Assembly: GCA_001606155.1 (NCBI GenBank)
Contig: LODT01000020.1
Coordinates: 62,001-126,000, forward strand
DNA from: Tieghemostelium lacteum
Taxonomy: Eukaryota > Evosea > Eumycetozoa > Dictyosteliales > Raperosteliaceae
Direction of reading: 5' to 3'
DNA: 64,000 nucleotides
Shown here: positions 13,601 through 26,104 of the stretch, one piece after another
Layout of the letters: every line of letters starts with the position of its first letter
Numbering within the stretch: position 1 is the stretch's first letter
Notes under the pieces: generated by a model
Told to the model about the DNA's origin: nothing
What the model saw: the letters and a program-made list of their open reading frames with translations, nothing else
Databases searched by the model: none
Position numbers and translations under genes: made by a program

Positions 13601-15195
13601 TAAACGGCACCATTGTTTGCGATCCAGGTTACTCAGGTCTTGATTGTTCAACATGTACAGCCATTCCAAATAGTGAATGTGTAAATGGTAAAATTGATTG
13701 TAATCCAGGTTATTCAGGTTTAGATTGTTCAATTTGTACACCAGTTGCAAATAGTCAGTGTAAAAACGGAAATATAGTTTGTAATCCTGGATACACTGGT
13801 CTAGATTGTTTAACTTGTTCTGCTATTACAAATTCTCAGTGTGTGAATAATACATTGATTTGTAATCCTGGTTATTCTGGTGATGATTGTACTACTTGTA
13901 CTGCTATTACGAATGCACAATGCGTTAATGGTAATATAGTTTGTAATCCAGGTTACTCAGGTTTAGATTGTTCAATTTGTAATGCTATTCAAAATAGTAA
14001 ATGTATAAACGGAAACATTGTTTGTAACTCTGGTTGGATTGGTTTGAATTGTGATACCTGCCTTGCATTTACCAACAGTAAATGTATTGATAATGCTATA
14101 GTTTGTGATGATGGTTGGTTAGGTGAATTTTGTGATGTGCCTTGTGATAATATAGTAAACGGTCAATGTAAAGGTGGTAAAATTTATTGTGACTATGGAT
14201 GGAAGGGTGAATTTTGTGATGAACCTATACCACCTACAAATAATTGTCAACCAGTACCACATGGGCAATGTATCAATGGAACATTAGTTTGTAATACTGG
14301 TTATTATGGTAACGATTGCTCAGGTACTGTTTCACCTGGAACACCAACATTTAACAATACATCACCAAGTGCTGGTGTAAATACAACAACACCAAGTGGA
14401 ACAACTCAATATACAACCTTGATTTCAATTTACCTTCTCAGAGAATACGATTCAGTCTCTGGAAAAGTAGTTTCTGAATATATGTTTGATAAATGGATAC
14501 CAACTAAATTATCAGATACATCAATGAATTATAAGACAAATATCACTGGAAATACTTTGGTTGATGTGAATTTGACTTATTACACTCAGTTGGCCACTGT
14601 TGAATTTGGAAATCGAAGTCTAACAATTCAACCATCAACATTGAAATATACCATTTCAATGAACGAATATCCATTCAAGAAACAAACAAATACATTGGAA
14701 TTAGTGATGAAAAGTCAGATTCTTGCATCAAACGCACAGGAATGTTCGAGCACTGATTCAAACTATGGAAATGATCCAACATCAGAATACTATCAATTCA
14801 TGAAGATGGAAGTGAATGGAGTTAGTTTATATGGTAAATTCATAAAGTATGCCATTGTTGATTCCAGACCAAGACAAATCAGCAATAGTTTCAGTATTGA
14901 TTCACAAACACCAAACAATCAAGGATCATCATTGATCAATATAAATATCCCACATTACAGTGATAGTGTTATGATGGATCCTGATTTCTCAGTTTTACTT
15001 GATCTTGATAAAACTGAATCCTACTCTGATGATGAATGCTCACAAATCAAAAGTAAATCCAACAAACTCTCATCTGCCAAACTTGCAGGAATCATTGTTG
15101 GAGTTGTTGTTTTTGGTATTGCTGCTATTGCAATCATAACTTATAACGTGGTTAAATACAGAAATAACAAAAAGTTTAATTCTGCATACAAATAA
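10667..15195 (+). CDS. ComC-like surface protein: LRR-like head, TIG, EGF array, one TM helix
   Basis: Five exons (10667-10748, 10824-11088, 11150-11353, 11433-11495, 11550-15195) give 1,419 residues; all junctions are in frame. The product is a predicted type I surface glycoprotein. Order: signal peptide (MKLVLFQLLLILILGLQFVNA); an LRR-like region to about residue 430 with recurring 'L..L..L.L' spacing; TIG-type domains (about 430-680); 17 EGF-like cysteine units of 27 residues; a beta-rich C-terminal domain shared with the next gene (markers YMFDKWIP, LELVMKSQ, DPDFSVLL); a TM helix (AGIIVGVVVFGIAAIAII); and a short basic tail. This is the architecture of Dictyostelium ComC-family adhesion or communication proteins. 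The next gene, 432 bp away, looks like a distant paralog. Exon 1 uses the less common donor GTTTGT; that exon and its signal peptide are the least certain part. The ligand is unknown. Confidence 0.85.
12920..14330 (+). repeat. EGF-unit coding tandem repeat, 81-bp period, 17 units
   Basis: The coding sequence repeats every 81 bp. Equivalent GGTTACTCAGGA positions fall at about 13141, 13222 and 13303. It encodes units of the form CNPGYSGLDCTTC...NSQCINGNIV. Units 3-11 are most alike, while the first and the last four diverge, as expected when unequal exchange homogenises the middle of an array. The reading frame is intact throughout. Confidence 0.9.
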
Positions 15196-15626
15196 AATTA
15201 TAATTGCAATAAATAAAGGATATGAATACCCTATCAGAAACTCATTCTAAACCTCCATCTTACAAAACCTTTTGAAATCGCTTTCAAAAGGGTTTTTTTT
15301 GATATTTCTCTAAAAAAATATTCTGAAAAAATATTTTAGATATTTACGATTTTTTTGTCCAGTAATCTAAATCTCAGTTAATCGATCGAAAAGTTATATT
15401 AGAATTTGTATTTTTGAGACTGATTAATCGAATTTTTTTATTTATTTTAGATTTTATTTAAAACTCTACGCAACATTATTGTTGTTCTATTAATTTTTAT
15501 ATTTACATCATCAATAAATAACATAACAAAAAGATAAAAATTCAGATATACTTACTCAATATAGAAACTATTTATAGGATTCTAATTTAGGTTTAAATAT
15601 TTTAAATCTTATCGGAAAAAATTAAA
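15196..15626 (+). other. Spacer between the two surface-protein genes
   Basis: A 431-bp tandem spacer. Its first 100 bp hold AATAAA-type signals and a strong hairpin listed separately. The rest is AT-rich promoter-like sequence with no open frame worth reporting. Confidence 0.4.
15266..15300 (+). terminator. Hairpin followed by a T run, 3' flank of the ComC-like gene
   Basis: CCTTTTGAAA at 15268-15277 pairs perfectly with TTTCAAAAGG at 15282-15291 around a TCGC loop, and eight T follow. It has the form of a bacterial intrinsic terminator but sits about 70 bp past the stop codon of a eukaryotic gene. It may be a 3' UTR stem-loop or a Pol II pausing or processing element; the function is inferred only from position. 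Confidence 0.4.
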
Positions 15627-18600
15627 ATGTTGAAAATCAATGTAATATTACAAATATTATTTATATTATTATTAAATAGTGTTCATGTTGTATTCTCACA
15701 GGTTTATACCAATCCTGTTAATGGACATACCTATGAATATATTGCAGGAAAATATTCCTGGACACAAGCTCAAGCTTTAGCAGCTGTTGCTAATCCCCCT
15801 GGATATCTAGCAACTATAACCACTCAAAGTGAATATGAATTCATTGTTAACTCTGTTTTAGGTTAGTATATTTTCTATTTTAGCATTTATATTTTGATTT
15901 TTATATTTACATGTTTCTTTATATAAATTGGGAATATATAGGTGGTGTTGCTGGTATAAATTATGGTTGGATAGGATCACATTCAAATGATTCATCAAGT
16001 CCTGATGGATCTGGATTTAAATGGAGAACAGGTCCAGAAGTAGATTTACCAATGTATGATAGAAAACTAAACAAATGTTTTAGTTTTTGCGCATTTTTAC
16101 CATACCAACCTGATATTCCAGGTCTTGAAAGATATGTACATTTTTGGTCAAGTGTAAGATGGAATGATGTAGTTGAAAATTGGAGTGATATTCAAGGTTA
16201 TTATATCGAAAGAGGTGGTCTAACTGGTATGTTGAACAAAATACAATGATTATCATCATAAACAAATATTAACTCTGTAAACAATTAGATCCATATATGA
16301 TTCCACCAGATACCGATGATAAATATATAACATTTAAAAATCTAGTTAGATTTAGAACATCTACATTATCAATTAATGCAGTAAGTTTAAATGGAAAAAC
16401 AAATTTCCAATGTGTTGTAACATCCTATGATGCCACATCTGCAACTTGTACCAAACCAGTTTCCATGACTGGTGAATATGATATCACTATTGGTGATGGC
16501 TTAGTAACACCCTTTGTATTAAAAAGAGTTCACCCAACATGTAAGTTCACTTGCTTTTTTTTTTTTTTATTTTCAATCAAAAAATTTAGATATTAATATT
16601 TCTTTTATGAAATGATAAAATAGTACCATATGTATCATCAATTGTCCCTGCTTATACTCAAGGTGCCACTGTTACAATTAGTGGTGAATCATTTGGTGAC
16701 AAGGCATCAGAAGTTACAGTTTATCTATCAAGTAAATTAATTGCATGTAATCAAGTAAACTTTATCATTCCACATAGACTATTTACATGTGTATTGGCTT
16801 CTACTATTTATTCAACTGTACCATCTGTTGATAACACTTATTTAGATCTCACCAATATCAATGTTAATGGTATTAAACTTGTTAATGCTACAAGAGTACC
16901 TCATATAAATGTTCCAACCCAAACCATGTTTTCCTTCACTTCTAATGACTACGGTAACCAAAATGGTAATCTAATGAGTGAATCTAAAGTTGCTCAATTG
17001 TATACACCATTTGCCACAGCTGATCAAAACTTTATAATGCCATTATTTACATCATCTCCTCAAGTTGCATGTTTCAAATACAATGTTGCTTCATCAGCTT
17101 ATACTATTCAACAGGGCCCAAATGCAGGTTATACCTTTATATCCTCCAGCGGTCAATGTAGTCTACCTTCAGGTTGCGCATTAGATCCATCTTATACAAC
17201 AAATAACAATTCACTTCCCATGGGATATTTAATACCAACCAGAACCTTTTATGCACTTACTAGTACAGTTGCACAAGCTGGTGGTGGAGGTGGATGTAGA
17301 TATATATTTTCATTTATCATTCCTCAAGGTGTAACACCAGTATTTACATCATCACAAGTCTACAGAGTACCAACTAAAGGTGGTATTGTAACTGTTCCTA
17401 TTAGTGCTGGTATTAAGATGACTTATAGTGCTTATGCAGCTGTTTGGGGTGGTGCTTCTATTGCTTCACAAATAGTTCCAGTATTCAGACCAAATCCAGC
17501 ACTGGATATTACCTTCCCTGTAGGTACTGGTATTCCTAAAGCATTATCAGTATCAGTTGATGGACTTTCTAGTGGTACTTCTGTTAATCCTGTAACTGTT
17601 GGTTATATAGCTCCATCTATTTCTAAAGTAACCATCGGTGCTTCAACAGCTGGTCAGAATATCAATATCGAAGGTGACAATTTTGGAGATACAATTTCAA
17701 AGATTTCAGTTACCATCACTCCTATATCTCCATCAGGTACAGCTTATCAATGTGGTAGTATATCCATAGTTGAAAACCACACTAAATTACAATGTACTTT
17801 GGCATCTGGTACTGGTACATATAGTACACAAGTTTCAGTTGATGGACAAAATTCCAATACATTCCAATCGACTTATGCAATTCCATCTATTACTTCAGTC
17901 ACACAAAATGGTGTGAAATTCACAATGGTTGCTACTGATATGGGCGATAATCTATCTCAAATTTCTATTACAATGGGTAGCATACCAGTTCTAAATGAAG
18001 AGATTATATTTGTTAGTGCTGGTGTAGTTTCATTTAATCTATCAACTATGGCAGTTGATGCTTCTTTTGTTCTAAATGTTTCTGGACAGGCATCATCACC
18101 TTACCCATTCTTTCTCACACCATTTATTTCAAGCCTTAATCCAACATACAACGGTGGACAAGCTACTTCATTTGGTTACTATTTTGGATCAGTTGACAAA
18201 TACTATTTTGGAGGTGTAGCTTATACAACTTTTACCATAAATAACCCAAGCTATATGGTTTTAGAAATACCTCAAGGTACTGGTTTAGATATTCCAGCTT
18301 ATTTCACAACTTCTACCGGAAAGACTAGTAATATATTTTCCTATTACTATCTACAAACCATTCAAAGTACATCTCATAACGGCACCACTTTGATATACAT
18401 TAATGGTCTGAATTTCTGGCCTGGAACAATGTTGAGATTACCAGGTGGCTCCAATTATAATGTTGCAACTGACTATATATCAATTAATCAATTAAGTGCT
18501 CAAATTCCATTAAATACCAAATCAGGTTCTATTGCTTTGTCTACACCTGACAATATTATAGTCACCTACCCTCAATTTAAAGTTACCCCATTGTTAACTA

Positions 18601-21600
18601 GTGTATCTTCTGTAACACCTACTGGTGGTTTAATAACAATTACTGGACAGTTTTTAAGTACTAAAAGTGCCTTAAACAGTAATCTTGTAACTACTGTAGC
18701 TGTTGGTACCTATCCTTGCACAACACCAGCAACTCTCGCCGTACCTAGCGATAACACCAAATTAACATGTACAATGCCACCAGGTCAAGGTTCTAATCTA
18801 TATGTAAATGTAACAATCAATGGTATATCCAATTTAGGTGTTGTAAACTTTGCTTATAATCCACCAGCTATTTCCACTGTTGTCCAAACTGATCAACAAA
18901 TTGTTATTACAGGTTCCAATTATGGTGCATTCTCACAAGTTGTTGTGACACTAGGTAGTAATGTATTAACATGTACTGAAGTAACTGTTGGTTCTGTCGT
19001 TTCATGTACAGTTCCAATCACTTATTCATCAGGCAATTTGGTATTATCAGCAGGTGGACAATTATCATCTCCTTATCCACTCTCATTGAAACCAAAGATT
19101 AATTCAATGTCATTAGCATCAGCATCTGCAACTGCTATTACATTATCTGGTGAATATTTTAGAAATTCCATTGGTGATGTATATTCTGGAACTGTTGGTT
19201 CTGCATCTTGTTTAAATGTAAAGAATATTGCAAATACAGATACTATTGAATGCACTCTAGCTTCTCCATCTCCAGTTGCAACTTCTGCTGTTCAACCTCT
19301 AGTTACCATAACTATTGGTAGTAAGAGCAGTAATAGTATTCCATTTTCCTTTGCAGCACCTACCATCGCAACTTTAACCCAACAAAATTCTCCAACTATT
19401 CTAATAGTTGGTGATACACTTGGTAATACTGATTCTCCACCTGTTGTTACTCTTTCTACTGTAATTTTAACTTGTGAATTTACAGTATACCAATCAACAA
19501 TCTCATGCCAATTACCATTGACTTCAACATCAGGTTCTTTGGTTTTATCCAACTATGGTTCACAAGCCACAAAAACCTTCAATTTAACACCTAAAATTAA
19601 TGCCATTGCACCAGTTGTATCAGGAGGTACAATTGAAATCACAGGTTATTTCCTAGGAGAAGCTTCATCAGTTACCATTGGACCTAATGTAGTATCATCT
19701 GCCAGTATTACTATTGTTGATCAGGGTAAAATTACATTTACTCTATCAGGTTCTGGTGTTAAATTATCATCATTTTTAACATCAACTACTGGACAAATAT
19801 CAAATACCCAAACCTATTCATTTGGATTAGAGTTTATTTCAGTTGCCAATGACTACACTACCAACAAATTGATACTAAAAGGTAAAAGCTTTGACACTGA
19901 TTCTATAGTTTTCTTCAACTCCCAACCATATGATTTATCTACAACCAACATTTCATCACTTGAAGAAATTATTCAAACTGTCCCATTGTCATTAACCAAT
20001 GGCGATATATCAGTTCAATCAAACTCCCAGACACTCACTCTACCATTAAAACTAACACCAGTTATATCCTCAATGACAAGTGTCCCAACAACAGGTGGAC
20101 AAGTAACTGTATCTGGTTATTTCTTGAATTTGGTAAATAGTAATGGTCAAACAGTTCCAGTAACCATTCAAGTTGGTACTGGTAATATACAAACATTTAA
20201 TGTTAAATACACATGTACAACACCAACTAACAATGGTGTTGATAATCTAAGTATTTTATGTCAAATGCCACCTGGAACCGGTACTGATTACTTTATTAAA
20301 ATATCTATTGATGGAATTGTTACCTCTACTGTTAGCCATCCAATGGTTAGATTCTCTTATGGTTTACCAAGTATCTCATCAGTCACCCAAAATGCTAATT
20401 CTATAACTATTCAAGGTAACAACTTTGGTAATGATTTATCTAAAGTCTCTGTAACTCTAAATGGTATTACATTATCCAGTTGCCAATATGTAACATCTCA
20501 CACATCCATTAGTTGCCCAGCACCACAATCATCATCATCAGGACCTATAATAGTAACTGTTGACACCCAACCATCTACTCCCTACACCACATTTAAATTC
20601 ACACCAATTATTAATTCAATGACTCCAGCATTAGCCTCTGATACTGTCATCACTGTATCTGGTTACTATTTCAGAAGTCTTACCAGTGCAGTATACCAAG
20701 GTTCAATTGGATCACATTCTTGTTCCTCTATTAGAAATATCCCAAATACTGATCAAATTGAATGCACAGTACAATCACCATCACCTGTACTCTCATCAAA
20801 TCAAAATCTCTTGGTAACTGTAATTGTTGACAGTAAATCTAGTAATTCCATCGCATTTGCATTTGGAGCACCATCAATAACCTCAACCACTCAGAACCAT
20901 TATTATTCTGTAGAAATTGTTGGTATGAATCTTGGTAATTCTGATTCAGTTCCACAAGTATCACTTGATACAGTTACATTATCATGTACTTTGACTACCG
21001 TACAAACAACTCTAAATTGTACCTTACCAGCTACAGCATCAAGTTCAAGTGAATTAGTAGTATCAGTATACTCACAATCTGACAATTATCAATTGAATCT
21101 TCAACCCGTTTTATCATCTATTACTAGTGCATCATCAGGTGGTGAAGTGAACGTAAATGGTTATTTCCTTACTGGTACTAAATCAATTACAATTGGTGCA
21201 ACAATTAGTGTTACATCCTATACACTTGTAGATCCAAATCATTTGAAATTCAATATCCCTGCAGGAACTGGTATCAATCTACAAACAACCATTACAACAA
21301 ATCAAAATATTGTTTCAACTTCAATACTATATTCATATCTTCCTCAACTAACCTCATACATCCATAGTGGTACTGCCTCTATTACATTAATTGGTAACAA
21401 TTTTGATACTGATTCACTTGTAACTATAAATTCAGTTCAATATCCATCCACTGACATTACTCAGCTCGACCAAGATAAAATCATTCTAGTTATTCCAACT
21501 GGACTTTTGAATGGAAATGTTTATGTTACATCTCACTCAGCTCCAACTTCCAGTATTTCATTTAAATTAACTCCAGTATTATCCTCAATTACCAGCGCAA

Positions 21601-24600
21601 AGACCACAGGTGGTTCGGTTACTATTTTTGGTAATTACTTGAATCTAAAGAGAAGTGACAATAATCCAACTACTGTATCAGTATTAGTAGGTTCTACTCC
21701 ATGTACTGGTGTATCTCCTGTTGCAGTTGGTGATAATAGTAAGATTTCATGTACAATGCCAAGTGGTTCAGGATCAGGATATGCAGTATCAGTAACAATT
21801 GATACTGTAGCATCTGTAGGTTCAGCTACATTTAGTTATGGTAAACCAAGTATAACTTCAATCTCCCAAAACCAAACTGTAGTAACTATTTCTGGTGAGA
21901 GTTTTGGAACTTCTGCATCTCAAGTTCAAGTTTATTTGAATGGTGTATCATTAGGTGCTCCAACAACACTTACTGACATTCAAGCTGTAATTTCAGTTCC
22001 AAAATCATCAGCATCAGGTCCAGTTTATTTGAAAGTTTCTGGACAAGATTCCAACGAAATTCCACTCACTTTGACTCCAATTTTAGAATCTATGACACCA
22101 TCACTCTCTAATCCATCTTCAATTACACTATTTGGTTGGTACTTTAATGTTATTGGAAATTCTCAAAACTTATACAAAGGTTTTGTAGGATCTCAAGCTT
22201 GTGTATCTGTAGCTCACCAACTAAATGATAACTCTGTTGTTTGTGCATTGGCTTCTGAAGTTTCATACACCTATCCAAACACCCCATCAGTTACCGTTGA
22301 AATCAATTCAGTTAGCAGTAACTCTATTCCTTATAAATATTCAGCTCCTGAAATTGATGGTGTATCTCAGAATCTACAACATTCATTAACATTGAATGGT
22401 AACAATTTTGGTAACTTGAATGAACATGCTATTGTAAAATTATCAGGAGTTTTATTAGATTGTAACTTAACTGCAAATAGTCAACTTACACTACAATGCG
22501 CTCTACCAAGTACAGCTGAAAGTGGTAGCTTGGAAGTTAATGCCTATGGATTAACAGATACCTATCAAGTAAATTTACAACCTATAATCACTGGTATTAC
22601 TCATGTTGCATCAGGTCAAGTTGCTACTATAACTGGTTTCTTCTTACAAGGTACCAATAAGATCACTATTGGTAATACCATAACCATTACCACTGGTATC
22701 ACTATTGTAGATTCCAATACAGTTAAATTTACAGTAACTGGAAAAGGTCTTAATTTACAAACTACTATTAGTAATACTGTTGAGTCCAATGCCATTACAT
22801 TCTCATTCTTACCAGTACTGACAAGTTACATACACGATGGTACTCCAAAATTAACATTAACTGGTGAAAACTTTGATAGTGATTCGAAAGTAACAATTAA
22901 CACTATTGATTATCAGGCATCCACAACTACTATTAACTCTGCAACTGAGATAGTACAAACTATTCCATCTGATTTACGTAATGGTTTTGTAATAGTTACT
23001 TCACAATCTACACCAACTCAATCACTCTTATTCAAATTAACACCAACATTATCATCTGTAACTAGTGTTCCTACATCTGGTGGTGATATTACCATATTTG
23101 GTAGTTATCTAAATACTAAGACCTTTGATAACAATAACACTGTTATTGTTGTAACTGTAGGTACTAAGAACTGTCCAGTTGTATCCTCTGCAACCGTTGA
23201 TAATTCTAAATTAGTATGCACAATGCCATCTGGTTCAGGATCAAATTTCTCTGTTAGTCTATCTATTGATGGTGTAAATGCAGTTGGATCAGTTACCTTT
23301 GGATATGGTAAACCTAGTATAACAAGTATCACTCAATCTCAAAAGACCATTAATATCAATGGTATGAATTTAGGTAGTGATATTGCAGATATTCAAGTTG
23401 AACTCAATCAACTTCCTCTAACATGCACAATTACAACCGATAATATCTTATTAAATTGTCAAGTACCACAAGAATACTCAACAGGACCTGTAATGGTAAC
23501 TGTACAAGGACAAGAATCAAATGAACTCCAAATATCACTTTCACCAATTATTGAATCAATGGTACCTGCTCAATCAAATACTCAGTCTATTATAATCTCT
23601 GGATGGTACTTTAGATCCCTTTCTACAGTTACCTATATTGGAAAAATTGGATCAACTACATTCATTAGTGTTACACCTATTCCTGGAACTGATTCACTTG
23701 AATGTAATTTCACTGGTACACCAGCTGAATCTAATACCACTCCATCCATCACCATTACAATTGACACATTAGCAAGTTTGAATTCTATTCCATTTAAATA
23801 CTCTTATCCATTTATATCCAATGTAATTCAAAATCAACATACAATGATCATTAGTGGACACTCTCTTGGTAACTCTGATTCTACACCTGTGGTATCTTTC
23901 TCCAACCAAAACTTGACATGTAACATCACTAGTCCTCAAACTAAACTAACTTGCTCAATTCCACTGTCATCTCTAAATTCCATTGTAACAGTATCCAACT
24001 ATGGAGGTAGTAACTCATCTGACACACTTAATTTAACACCTATAATAACTAGTGTAGTACAAACCACAACAGCAGGAGGTAAAATTACCATTGTTGCTGA
24101 CTATGTTAATGATTTGTTACTTAACAGTGTTGATACTTATATGCTACATGTTAATAACCAACCAGCAATTCTTTTAATCTACATGCAAACTAATATAATT
24201 TGTGAAGTAGAAGCTGGTCTACCTGACAATTTCACTGTTACCCTAACTCAAAATTCCATGAAATCCAATGACTTTGTTACCAATTACTTGAACCCAGTCA
24301 TTCAATCCTATTCCCAAGATGAATTTATCCTCACATTAGAAGGTATTAGTTTTGGTTTAGCAGCACAAGATCAAATCTCATTACAAATTTCAGGTCAAAG
24401 CGTACCATGTCAAACCGTAGTTAATCACACTAAGGTCGATTGTAATCTTGAATCTGTAAAACAATCTGTTGAATCTAGTTCGATTACAATTCAAAGAAAT
24501 TCAGTATCATTCACATCTCAGTCACTTCCAGTCTATTTAGTACCTAAACTCACAAGTTCCACTAGAGCTCCAGTTGAAGGTGGTCTCATTAAAATCAATG

Positions 24601-26072
24601 GATACTTTTTAAATAAGATCTCACCAAGTGCTCAAATTCCAATGTCTGTTAATACCACAGTTGGAGTCTGTCAATTAAAGAGCTCCAACAATCTCTTAAT
24701 TGAATGTACATTAGGTGCAGGTGCCCATGGAGTTAATAATGAATTAAAGGTAACTTTAAATCCAGTAGGATCATCAACACCATTCCAATCCAAGATTCTA
24801 AAATTCTCAGCTCAAGATCCAACTATTATTCAAATTAAAACCAATGGTAAATTCTATTACCCATCTACTGGTGTCATAACCATTCAAGGTACAAACTTTA
24901 TTCCAACTCCATTAGCTACTATTACCATTGCCAATAAGACATGTACCAATGCTCAATATATAAGCAGTAGACAGTATTCATGTCAATTTGTAGGAAATGT
25001 ATCAATGACTGACAACTATGGTCTTAATGTTGAAATTGATTGTGACTCATTAAAAGATAATGGTGACTACTTTTACTATGACCAAATGCAATCATGTCAA
25101 CCTGAATGTACTTCAAATGGACAATGTGTGGATGGATACTGTCAATGTAATGAAGGGTACAGTGGATCACAATGTCAAAATACAAAACCAGTTGAACCAG
25201 AAGGACCAGGAACAGTTGACCCAGGTGGTGCTCAATATTCATCTAATCTCTCAGTATTCTTCTCACACATTAGAGAAATAACATTACAAAATCAAGTTGT
25301 AATAGTATATCCTGTATCAGCAATTAGATGGAACACATCAGACGTTGGTGACAATCCAAATGAAATAACATCAATTGGTGTATTCCCAAATACAAATATT
25401 AAAGTTGAAGTAAAATCTATATTCTTTGATCAAGCTGAAACCTATTACTTTGCAGGTGAACGTATGGATATGGAAAAGAACTCACTTAAATATCAAGTAA
25501 CAGTTAGTGGATGGCCATTTAACTCAACATTCAATACTCTAGAGTTAATCTACGCACTCAATGCACCTTCCAATATAAAATCAGTCTGTGATGAAGATAT
25601 AGCAACTAATACCACAACCTCATCAAATGAAGATGACCTCAGATATGTAGAGATTCAAATGAATGACAAAACATTTATTACTAAATTCTCTAAGAGAACT
25701 ATAGTAGATAAAAGAGTTACCACAATTAATACCAAAATGCTACCAAAAACTGATCCAATATTCCAAGATGCATTCTACAAGAATGAATCACTCTCCAATG
25801 CTTTAGCAGTTTCATTGATGGTACCCAATTTCAGAGATTATGTTATCATAGATCCCAACTTTTCATTACTAATTAATCCCAACCCACCAACTTCTGAGGA
25901 TTGTGAAACATCAGAAAAGAAACCAGCACTCTGGTGGATTGCCATTGTAGTTGTTGGTGCAGCTTTATTAATTGCTGGTGCCATTGTTGGTGTTTATTAT
26001 TTCAAAAAGAGAGGTGCTCGTAAGTCATTAACTGACAGTCTATCTACAAGATTAGATAAAATACGTAAATAA
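15627..26072 (+). CDS. Giant C-type-lectin/TIG-repeat surface protein, 3,406 residues
   Basis: Four exons (15627-15861, 15942-16226, 16289-16540, 16624-26072) join in frame. Order: signal peptide (LQILFILLLNSVHVVFS); a C-type-lectin-like domain (about residues 27-180, with GYLATITTQSEYEFI and the W-G-S core); more than twenty IPT/TIG immunoglobulin-like domains; one EGF unit (CVDGYCQCNEGYSGSQC); the same C-terminal domain as the upstream gene (markers PFNSTFNTLEL, DPNFSLLI); a TM helix (IAIVVVGAALLIAGAIVGVYY); and a basic tail. It is a predicted type I plasma-membrane adhesion or recognition protein. TIG-rich surface proteins in Dictyostelium include the Tgr allorecognition receptors, but orthology to them is not claimed. 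N-x-S/T sites are frequent. The TIG section contains a higher-order repeat listed separately. The huge last exon has no internal stop, which argues for selection. Confidence 0.88.
18578..24640 (+). repeat. Higher-order repeat of TIG blocks, about 1.5-kb period
   Basis: The same block opening, of the form 'F.LTP.LSS.TS..T.GG..TI.G.YLN', recurs at about 18578, 20045, 21561, 23032 and 24535. The spacings are about 1.47, 1.52, 1.47 and 1.50 kb. Within each period the same ordered markers return, for example FSYGKPSITSI, GWYFR or GYYFR, and SYIH.GT followed by NFDTDS. The gene therefore grew by duplicating blocks of five to six TIG domains, not single domains. The last block is partial and most diverged. 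Confidence 0.75.
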
Positions 26073-26104
26073 TTAAAACATTCTTTAATAAATAAAATAT
26101 AAAA

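Noticed and set aside
12920-14330. Regular 81-bp repeats that could be mistaken for a CRISPR array
   Set aside because: The whole period is coding and repeated (EGF-like cysteine units); there are no unique spacers.
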